A stretch of DNA of 8,037 bases from Cyclobacteriaceae bacterium (GTDB lineage Bacteria; Bacteroidota; Bacteroidia; Cytophagales; Cyclobacteriaceae): assembly GCA_025363495.1 (NCBI GenBank), contig JANYDR010000305.1, positions 1 through 8,037 of the forward strand, given 5' to 3'. Position numbers and translations under genes: made by a program. The notes below the pieces were generated by a model. The model ran no database searches. It saw only the letters and a program-made list of their open reading frames with translations, and was not told the origin of the DNA. Shown piece after piece: positions 1 to 5,183 of the stretch; the first letter of the stretch is position 1, and each line of letters opens with the position of its first letter.

Positions 1-1226
1 TCCCTTTGACGTTTTCCAATCCTCAGTGCTTCTGAATACCGCACGTCGTCATGAAAGGTCACCATCGAATAAAGCGGTGTCCACTTTTCTGGGAATAACT
101 GATGGAGTTTTGCCTCAATTTTCTTTCTTAATAAAAAATCAGGATCCCCCACCAGGTCTCTCATCTCAATAAAATTATCAAGGGCAAGTTGGGCGATGGC
201 ATCAGCATCAGGTTTACGTAAAATTTCAAATTCTGGAAGCGCTTTGTCCCAATCATCATTGAATTTTGTAAGCAGATCATTTAATACTCTGCAATCTTCA
301 AAGCCTGCATTCATACCTTGTCCATAAAATGGAACAATCGCATGAGCAGCATCTCCCATTATAAGGGTCTTATTCTTTAACCATGGAAAGCATTTCACCG
401 TAACCAGCGAGGCCGATGGATTTTTATGATATTCCTCTAAAAGACCAGGAATGAGAGCGGTTGCATCGGCAAAGATTTCTTCAAAAAAACGGAGGATCTC
501 TTTATCTGTATTTAAAGACTTGAAAGAAGGATTGCCTTCAAAGGGAAAGAATAGAGTGCATGTAAAGCTGCCATCCGGATTCGGTAAAGCGATAAGCATG
601 AAACTTTCTCTCGGCCAAATGTGTAATGAGTTTTTTTCCAGTTGAAAAGTGCCGTCCTTACCTGCAGGGATAGTTAATTCCTTGTAGCCGTGTTGAATGT
701 AACGTTGTTCGTAATCAAACCTGTCAGTGATTTGCATAGCGCCACGAACAGCAGAGAAAGCTCCATCTGCGCCAATGATGAGATCGAAGTTTTTAACTTC
801 TGAATCAATTGTTAACTGGGTTTTTTCCAGATCAACATGTTGAATCCGTTTTCCAAAATGAAATTGCACACCCAGTTTTTCGGCCTCATCCATTAAAACA
901 ATATTGAGTCCACTGCGTGAAATTGAATTGATGAATTGCCGTTGTGTGCCGTAAGGAAGAAAGGAGAGATTCCCCTTTATGTCGTGCATCGTTCTTCCAT
1001 GAAGAGGAATGGCCACCGGCTTCATTTTCTCCGCCAAACCGACCTCTTCAAGTGCCCGAAGACCGCGGTTACTCAGAGCGAGGTTAATCGAACGACCTGC
1101 GTATTCGCCTCCTTTTCGCATGTCTGGTCTTCTTTCGAAAACCGAAACTGCATAACCTCTTTTCTTTAAATAGATAGCGAGAAGAGATCCTACGAGCCCA
1201 GCTCCGACAATGGCGATGTGTTTCAT
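1..1226 (-). CDS. kmo: Kynurenine 3-monooxygenase, 3' end cut by window edge
   Basis: FAD-dependent aromatic hydroxylase that converts L-kynurenine to 3-hydroxykynurenine with NADPH and O2. The reading frame is open from an ATG at 1226 to the left edge, giving 408 complete codons; family members are usually about 440-460 residues, so only the C-terminus is missing. Seen: the FAD dinucleotide-binding motif GAGLVG at residues 8-13, GRSINLALS near 44-52, GADGAFSAVR at 152-161 (the DG motif), and GDAAHA at 291-296 followed by PFYGQGMNAGFEDC. R78 and Y92 have the same 14-residue spacing as human KMO R85 and Y99, which bind the substrate carboxylate. The start is fixed because the nucleotide-binding strand begins at residue 3. 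It is the last visible gene of the leftward unit, 72 nt after kynU, a gap with repeats and a hairpin. The call is secure; the missing end cannot be judged. Confidence 0.96.
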   Translation of the reverse strand, partial: MKHIAIVGAGLVGSLLAIYLKKRGYAVSVFERRPDMRKGGEYAGRSINLALSNRGLRALEEVGLAEKMKPVAIPLHGRTMHDIKGNLSFLPYGTQRQFINSISRSGLNIVLMDEAEKLGVQFHFGKRIQHVDLEKTQLTIDSEVKNFDLIIGADGAFSAVRGAMQITDRFDYEQRYIQHGYKELTIPAGKDGTFQLEKNSLHIWPRESFMLIALPNPDGSFTCTLFFPFEGNPSFKSLNTDKEILRFFEEIFADATALIPGLLEEYHKNPSASLVTVKCFPWLKNKTLIMGDAAHAIVPFYGQGMNAGFEDCRVLNDLLTKFNDDWDKALPEFEILRKPDADAIAQLALDNFIEMRDLVGDPDFLLRKKIEAKLHQLFPEKWTPLYSMVTFHDDVRYSEALRIGKRQR

Positions 1227-1233
1227 TAAATAA

Positions 1234-1254
1234 GTTAATTGTTAATCGTTAACC
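1234..1254. repeat. Three 7-bp tandem units, GTTAAYY, before kmo
   Basis: On the plus strand the units GTTAATT, GTTAATC and GTTAACC follow one another without gaps. Read in the direction of kmo they end 7 nt before its ATG, where a ribosome binding site would lie. No Shine-Dalgarno sequence is visible there. Function is unknown; a translation-enhancing AT-rich leader or a neutral intergenic repeat are both possible. Confidence 0.7.
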
Positions 1255-1275
1255 GGTGACTCGGTTGCGAGCACC
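1255..1275 (-). promoter_or_regulatory. Potential RNA hairpin between kynU and kmo
   Basis: In transcript orientation GGTG-CTCG, a four-base CAAC loop, CGAG, one bulged T and CACC form an 8-bp stem rich in G-C pairs. No run of U follows, so it is not a textbook intrinsic terminator. It could stabilise the upstream kynU message or reduce read-through into kmo. The pairing is seen directly; its function is inference. Confidence 0.45.
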
Positions 1276-1294
1276 TAATGCCTAACACCTAATA
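1274..1294. repeat. Three 7-bp tandem units, CCTAAYR, after kynU
   Basis: The plus-strand units CCTAATG, CCTAACA and CCTAATA lie 4 bp beyond the kynU stop codon. They belong to the same heptamer family as the larger array in front of pnuC about 5.4 kb away (ATRCCTA in another phase), so this is a dispersed repeat rather than a local accident. It touches the hairpin at 1255-1275. Confidence 0.7.
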
Positions 1295-1298
1295 CCCT

Positions 1299-2567
1299 TT
1301 ACTCTAACGCCTTCTTAAATATCTCCGCAAACCTAAAAACTTCCTCAAACGAATTGTACATCGGCACTGGCGCTACGCGAATCACATCCGGCTCACGCCA
1401 GTCAGCGATAACACCGGCCTTTGTAATTCTGTCAAAAATTTTCTTTCCATTTTTTTTCATAAGTAACGACAATTGGCAGCCCCTTTCATCAGGATTTTCC
1501 GGTGTGATGATCGTGAAGTAATCATGAAATAAAACAATATCACTCAGTAAAAATTCGAGAAAGCCAGTGAGTAAAATACTTTTCTTTCTTAATGACTTCA
1601 TTCCTGCTTTCTCAAACAGTCCTAATGAGGCCATATGCGCGGCTCCGCTTAACACTGGAAAATTTGAAACCTGCCATCCATCCACGCCGGGCATGGGAAT
1701 AAACCCTTTCTTCATTTTGAATCGCTCTTTCTCCTGATGACCCCACCAGCCTGCCAATCGTAGCAAATCAGGATTGTTTGAATGGTGTTCATGAACGAAT
1801 GCACCGGCAACGCTTCCTGGTCCAGAGTTGAGATACTTATATCCACACCATACTGCAAAGTCAACTTCATTTTTATGGAGGTCGACTATTATATTGCCCG
1901 CAGCATGTGCCAAATCGAATCCAGCATAAGCGCCGGCCTGATGCGTGGCTGCTGTAATTTTTTTTATATCAAAGAACTGACCGGAATAGTATTGCACTCC
2001 GCCAAAAATAACGAGAGACAATTCCCTTGAATGTTTTTTGATTGCGGTAAGGATATCTTCCGTTCTTAGGTAATATTCACCATTCTGTGGTTTTAGCTCA
2101 ATAAGGGCATCATCTGGATTTAAATTGTGCAGTTTTATCTGAGACTCGAACGCATACTGATCAGATGAAAAGGCTCCGGCTTCGGTTATGATTTTAAAAC
2201 GCTGCTTTGTTGGTTGATAAAATGATGTCATCATCAGGTGAAGGTTCACGGTGAGCTGATTCATCGCAATAACTTCTGAAGGTTTTGCACCCACAATTCC
2301 TGCCAATGCTTTTTTACTGAATTTATGATAGTAAAGCCAGGGACGTTTGGCGTGAAAATGCGCCTCTACACCAAGTTTGGCCCAATCGTCCAACTCCTCA
2401 CTAAGAAATTTCTTTACGCTTTTCGGTTGAAGTCCAAGTGAGTTACCGCACAAATAAAGAAATCGCTTGCCGCTTTTGCCTGGATGATGAAATTCTGATT
2501 TGAATTTTCGTAGCGGATCTTTTTTATCGAGTCCTTTTGCAAAGGAGAGAGAATTTTCAAAGTTCAT
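1299..2567 (-). CDS. kynU: Kynureninase, human-type specificity residues
   Basis: PLP enzyme that cleaves 3-hydroxykynurenine (or kynurenine) to 3-hydroxyanthranilate (or anthranilate) and alanine. The ATG at 2567 gives 422 residues; a GTG at 2579 would add four (MISR) and overlap the upstream stop by 4 nt. The ATG is preferred because the protein then begins MNFENSLSFAKGLD; both are plausible. Numbered from the GTG: FSSDQYAFESQ at 136-146, FDLAHAAGN at 221-229 with D222 and H225 near the PLP ring, the Schiff-base lysine K248 in WCGYKYLN, and RVAPVPMYNSF from R401, which should bind the substrate carboxylate. H74, S305 and N306 align with human H102, S332 and N333, residues known to favour 3-hydroxykynurenine; the Pseudomonas kynurenine-specific enzyme has W, G and T. 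That fits the kmo gene directly downstream. Length and motifs are complete. Confidence 0.97.
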   Translation of the reverse strand: MNFENSLSFAKGLDKKDPLRKFKSEFHHPGKSGKRFLYLCGNSLGLQPKSVKKFLSEELDDWAKLGVEAHFHAKRPWLYYHKFSKKALAGIVGAKPSEVIAMNQLTVNLHLMMTSFYQPTKQRFKIITEAGAFSSDQYAFESQIKLHNLNPDDALIELKPQNGEYYLRTEDILTAIKKHSRELSLVIFGGVQYYSGQFFDIKKITAATHQAGAYAGFDLAHAAGNIIVDLHKNEVDFAVWCGYKYLNSGPGSVAGAFVHEHHSNNPDLLRLAGWWGHQEKERFKMKKGFIPMPGVDGWQVSNFPVLSGAAHMASLGLFEKAGMKSLRKKSILLTGFLEFLLSDIVLFHDYFTIITPENPDERGCQLSLLMKKNGKKIFDRITKAGVIADWREPDVIRVAPVPMYNSFEEVFRFAEIFKKALE

Positions 2568-2575
2568 TCTACTGA

Positions 2576-3103
2576 TCACGCGACGGATTTTCGCAGCGCT
2601 GGATTTATTTGAGAGTGGTGATGTTCTACATGGTAGATCGTGAAATAGATCATCTCCCGCAAGGTCAGCTTTCCAAGCAATGGATGTGGTAAAATAAATT
2701 GATCCAGTTCATTTTCCGAAAAACGATCAATCTTGTCAGACAGCACTTTCACATGTTTGTCAACAGCATCCTGAAGTTTTATCCGATCACAGGTTGTGTC
2801 AGGTAAAAACCGTGTGGTGGACTTTCCGCCAGCTTCCAACTTAGACTTATATTTGCTCACCAACTCGTCGTAAGAACGTGATGATCGGTTGGCCTTTCCA
2901 AATAAAAGGGAAAGAACAAACTTTGGAACGGAGAAGGCGAGCTTTACCGGCGCCACACTTTTTTCAATATGGCTTAGTTGCTGAATTGGTGTCCACTTGC
3001 CTGGCATCGAATGGTTGGCAATCACGTCCGATAGATTCCTTAAAAAGCCCGTGAACGAACAATGGTTGGACTTTAATCTTTCTTGTAATTCTGATTTTTT
3101 CAT
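2576..3103 (-). CDS. DinB-fold putative metalloprotein in the kynurenine operon
   Basis: A 175-residue soluble protein with the pattern of the DinB/YfiT-like four-helix family (DinB_2-like). Members bind a divalent metal through three histidines and include thiol-dependent transferases, but most have no known reaction. Seen: W37 followed by H45 (KWTPIQQLSHIE) in the second helix, and HVEHHH at 158-163 near the C-terminus, where H158 and H162 form the HxxxH pair. The start MKKSELQERL at 3103 lies 2 nt after the HAAO stop. A longer frame from 3154 would run 49 nt into HAAO and add residues without family character. The stop abuts kynU, so translation of HAAO, this gene and kynU is probably coupled. 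The tight setting suggests a role in kynurenine or 3-hydroxyanthranilate metabolism or detoxification, but that is inference and its substrate is unknown. Confidence 0.85.
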   Translation of the reverse strand: MKKSELQERLKSNHCSFTGFLRNLSDVIANHSMPGKWTPIQQLSHIEKSVAPVKLAFSVPKFVLSLLFGKANRSSRSYDELVSKYKSKLEAGGKSTTRFLPDTTCDRIKLQDAVDKHVKVLSDKIDRFSENELDQFILPHPLLGKLTLREMIYFTIYHVEHHHSQINPALRKSVA

Positions 3104-3105
3104 AG

Positions 3106-3630
3106 TCAAACAAATCTTGGGTCCGCTTCCATTACAGTGCCACATTTCTTGCACGTACGCAAGTCGAGTGAACCATAAAATTCCCGGAAACGGGGAATGA
3201 AATCTTTTTCAATATCATTAAGGTGAAACTTGTATTCGTGTAATTTATTATTGCAGTTCTCACAAAACCACATCAGACCGTCGTCTTCTGTTTCGCGTTT
3301 AAGTTCAATTACCAATCCAATAGAACTCGGTGTGCGGATAGGGCAATGAGGAACGCCGCCGGGAAGGAGAAACATGTCTCCGGCATTTAAAGGAATTGCA
3401 ACGGCTTTTCCGTCTTCCTGAATTTTTACTGTAATGCTTCCTTCTAATTGATAGTATAATTCTTCCGTTTCGTTGTAGTGATAATCCTTTCGCGCGTTCG
3501 GTCCGGCTACGATCATTACAAAATAATCTCCGGCATCAACGTAGAGATTTTTATTTCCAACGGGGGGTTTGAGCAAGTGCCGGTTCTCGGTAATCCATTG
3601 GTTGAGGTTGAAAGGTCTGCGGATGGCCAT
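3106..3630 (-). CDS. nbaC: 3-hydroxyanthranilate 3,4-dioxygenase
   Basis: Non-haem Fe(II) cupin dioxygenase that opens the ring of 3-hydroxyanthranilate to give 2-amino-3-carboxymuconate semialdehyde. That product either cyclises to quinolinate (towards NAD) or is decarboxylated for catabolism. The 174 residues match the usual bacterial length. The catalytic iron ligands H51, E57 and H95 fall at the same numbers as in the characterised Cupriavidus metallidurans enzyme, and R47 and R99 match its substrate-binding arginines; E109 is the likely third substrate contact. The second, rubredoxin-like metal site is intact (C123xxC126 and C160xxC163), as is typical of bacterial forms. ATG at 3630; an 8-bp repeat array lies 6 nt upstream in place of a Shine-Dalgarno sequence. 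It follows the zinc-ribbon gene by 50 nt and precedes the DinB gene by 2 nt. Confidence 0.97.
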   Translation of the reverse strand: MAIRRPFNLNQWITENRHLLKPPVGNKNLYVDAGDYFVMIVAGPNARKDYHYNETEELYYQLEGSITVKIQEDGKAVAIPLNAGDMFLLPGGVPHCPIRTPSSIGLVIELKRETEDDGLMWFCENCNNKLHEYKFHLNDIEKDFIPRFREFYGSLDLRTCKKCGTVMEADPRFV

Positions 3631-3636
3631 TGGGTA

Positions 3637-3660
3637 ATTTGAGGATTTGAAAATTTGAAA
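3637..3660. repeat. Three 8-bp tandem units, ATTTGARR, before HAAO
   Basis: The plus-strand units ATTTGAGG, ATTTGAAA and ATTTGAAA are contiguous, and a partial fourth (ATGAAAG) follows. In the direction of HAAO the array ends 6 nt before its ATG, again at the ribosome-binding position, and fills half of the 50-nt gap after the zinc-ribbon gene. Function is unknown. Confidence 0.7.
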
Positions 3661-3680
3661 ATGAAAGTTGTCTTAATGGA

Positions 3681-3944
3681 TTAGACCCTCCACCTTTCAA
3701 GTGTGGGGATGTTGCGGGTGAATATGGGTGTGAGAAAGCCGGGCATTCCGAACTCTTTCAATTTGCCCTTTACCAGATGTTTCATTTCGTCCATTGTTAA
3801 GTCAGGTTTTGTAAACGCCCCTTGCTGGTAACAATGGCTGCAATAAATAGTTGATTTGGTTCCATCTTTATTTGTTCCCCCACCTTTCTCGTCGCGGCTC
3901 AAAGGCATGCCGCAACTTTGGCAATTTTTATAAACCTTCTGCAT
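3681..3944 (-). CDS. Small zinc-ribbon protein, first gene of the leftward unit
   Basis: An 87-residue protein with a four-cysteine zinc knuckle: C8xxC11 (NCQSCGMPL) and C35xxC38 (YCSHCYQQG). The order CQSCGMPL, then about 23 residues with a glycine-rich loop, then YCSHCY is typical of the widespread bacterial 'putative zinc ribbon' family, whose function is not known. The C-terminal half (TMDEMKHLVKGKLKEFGMP) looks helical and has no further metal ligands. No signal peptide or membrane segment. The ATG at 3944 faces the divergent promoter region, so it is probably the first gene transcribed, 50 nt before HAAO. A regulator, a metal-handling partner of the iron enzymes, or an unrelated passenger are all possible; nothing in the sequence decides between them. 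Confidence 0.82.
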   Translation of the reverse strand: MQKVYKNCQSCGMPLSRDEKGGGTNKDGTKSTIYCSHCYQQGAFTKPDLTMDEMKHLVKGKLKEFGMPGFLTPIFTRNIPTLERWRV

Positions 3945-4004
3945 AGTTTTTTGGGTTTTGCAGATGAAAGTTAACGTTCTTTTATATTTACTGAAAATGG
4001 AATT
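3945..4004. promoter_or_regulatory. Divergent promoter region between the two units
   Basis: This 60-bp AT-rich gap is the only place where both units can start in opposite directions. For the rightward gene, TATATTTA at 3983-3990 resembles the Bacteroidota -7 box TAnnTTTG with one change, and TTTTG at 3956-3960 could serve as the -33 element, 22 bp away against a usual 19-21. That would leave a very short leader before the ATG at 4005. For the leftward gene, TAACTTTC (3966-3973, minus strand) is a one-mismatch -7 box with no clear -33 partner. Close overlap of the two promoters would allow joint control of both units. No clear operator palindrome was found. Confidence 0.4.
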
Positions 4005-4790
4005 ATGAATCTTGATTTAACAGGCAAAAAGGCAATGGTTTGCGGTAGTACGCAAGGTATTGGAAAGGCATCTGCGATCGAACTGGCCATGCTTGGAGCA
4101 AGCATTACTCTGGTAGCCAGGAATGAGGAAAAGCTGAAAGCAACAATCAAGGAACTCTCTGCCAAAGCCGGTCAACATCATGATTACCTGGTGGCGGACT
4201 TCAATTCTCCCGACGTACTTAAGGCAGTTGTTGAGAAATTTGTATCCAAAAACATAGTACACATTCTTATTAATAATACAGGAGGCCCTCCCGGTGGATC
4301 AGCTCTTTCCGCTTCTCTGGAGGAATTTAACAAGGCGTTTTCCAGTCATCTTTTATGCGGACAGATTTTGGTGCAGGCCATAGCGCCCGGAATGAAGGAG
4401 GCGAAGTTTGGTCGCATTATTAATATTATCTCCACTTCCGTGAAAATGCCGATAAGAGGATTGGGTGTTTCGAATACTATTCGCGGAGCAGTGGCGAATT
4501 GGTCCAAAACACTTTCACTGGAGCTTGGACCTTTCGGAATTACCGTTAATAACGTTTTGCCTGGAGCATCTATGACAGGACGCCTTGAAGCAATTATCAA
4601 CGATCGTGCTGAGAAACAAAAGAAGACCGCCGATCAGGTAATACAAGATATGATCGCTGAAATACCAGCGGGAAGAATTTCATCCTCAGAAGAAGTTGCC
4701 GCTGCTGTCGCTTTTCTTGCTTCGCCCGCGGCAGGATATATCAACGGGATCAATGTGCCTGTGGATGGAGGAAGGACAGGGAGTCTTTGA
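4005..4790 (+). CDS. SDR-family oxidoreductase-like protein with altered catalytic motif
   Basis: A 261-residue Rossmann-fold protein of the short-chain dehydrogenase/reductase family. Seen: the cofactor loop GSTQGIG at 14-20 (G14, G18, G20), D65 in the VADF segment, NNTGG at 90-94 in place of the usual NNAG, S143-S145 on the catalytic strand, and the C-terminal PVDGGRTGSL. The classical YxxxK is absent: the aligned segment is SNTIR at 156-160, so Tyr becomes Ser and Lys becomes Arg. This matches a known '3-oxoacyl-ACP reductase-like' SDR subgroup that lacks a perfect catalytic tetrad, so it is not a damaged gene; the frame and surrounding motifs (NWSKTLSLELGPFGITVNNVLPG region, 165-187) are intact. 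First gene of the rightward unit, upstream of the aminomuconate semialdehyde dehydrogenase. A role in the later steps of 3-hydroxyanthranilate breakdown is suggested only by position. Confidence 0.9.
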   Translation: MNLDLTGKKAMVCGSTQGIGKASAIELAMLGASITLVARNEEKLKATIKELSAKAGQHHDYLVADFNSPDVLKAVVEKFVSKNIVHILINNTGGPPGGSALSASLEEFNKAFSSHLLCGQILVQAIAPGMKEAKFGRIINIISTSVKMPIRGLGVSNTIRGAVANWSKTLSLELGPFGITVNNVLPGASMTGRLEAIINDRAEKQKKTADQVIQDMIAEIPAGRISSSEEVAAAVAFLASPAAGYINGINVPVDGGRTGSL

Positions 4791-4824
4791 AATGATTGAA
4801 TGAAAAATGAAAGAATGAAGAATG
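4791..4824. repeat. AATGAAR-type degenerate tandem array at the lipoprotein start
   Basis: AATG recurs at 4791, 4799, 4806, 4814 and 4821, spacing 8, 7, 8 and 7, with mostly A-rich filler. The array begins directly after the SDR stop codon and runs over the first codons of the next frame, offering ATG starts at 4800 and 4815. It is the fourth different 7-8-bp repeat placed at a gene start in this window. Confidence 0.55.
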
Positions 4825-5171
4825 TTTGGCTTACTGAAGCTGCAGTCATCTTCATAATAATACTCGTGTCATGTCAAAGTATTAATAGTGTGGAAGGAAA
4901 ATACATTACAACTGGAAAAAACTACTGGTACAAACTCGAAATAAATAATAATGGTAATTTTATTTACTCAGGCTCCGAAATTGAGTTCCAATTTGGATGC
5001 AAAGGAAAATGGAGAAAGGTAGGAGACAGCTTATTACTTAAGTGTAATGACCAACCGTTAGAGGAACAACTGGTCACTGGTTACTTATCAAAGCGACAAA
5101 TGCAGCTTTTTGTTTTGAATGGAAATACGCTAAGATTTGAAAAATTAACACTTAAGAGAATTAAAAAATAA
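4800..5171 (+). CDS. Small putative lipoprotein of unknown function
   Basis: A 123-residue protein with a hydrophobic N-terminal stretch (AAVIFIIILVSC) that ends in a lipobox-like LVSC, placing the lipidated cysteine at residue 25. After cleavage about 99 residues remain. They are rich in aromatic and polar strand-like segments (GKYITTGKNYWYKLEI, GCKGKWRKVGDSLLLKC), like small lipocalin-like lipoproteins of Bacteroidota, but I recognise no specific family. An internal ATG at 4815 (MKNVWLTEAA) would give a more usual 19-residue signal and is equally likely, since the first ATG lies within a repeat array. The gene is distinctly AT-rich: a hand count gives about 34% G+C over 4861-5160, against about 50% in a sample of the SDR gene. 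It lies 9 nt after the SDR and 12 nt before the aldehyde dehydrogenase, so it is probably co-transcribed, yet looks like a later arrival. Confidence 0.75.
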   Translation: MKNERMKNVWLTEAAVIFIIILVSCQSINSVEGKYITTGKNYWYKLEINNNGNFIYSGSEIEFQFGCKGKWRKVGDSLLLKCNDQPLEEQLVTGYLSKRQMQLFVLNGNTLRFEKLTLKRIKK

Positions 5172-5183
5172 AAGAGTTAATTC

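Noticed and set aside
451..1169. Short plus-strand frames opposite kmo
   Set aside because: The kmo frame is open and carries all expected motifs across this stretch, so these are antisense shadows.
3104..3154. N-terminal extension of the DinB protein (start at 3154)
   Set aside because: It would overlap the HAAO coding end by 49 nt, including the C-terminal residues after the second metal site, and the added residues have no family character. The ATG at 3103 sits 2 nt after the HAAO stop.
4470..4484. SDR as a pseudogene because YxxxK is missing
   Set aside because: The frame is full length, the other motifs are intact, and the same substitution marks a known SDR subgroup, so decay is unlikely.
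4017..4600. Minus-strand frames opposite the SDR gene
   Set aside because: Two frames of about 80 residues are antisense to intact SDR motifs; no start context or family similarity supports them.
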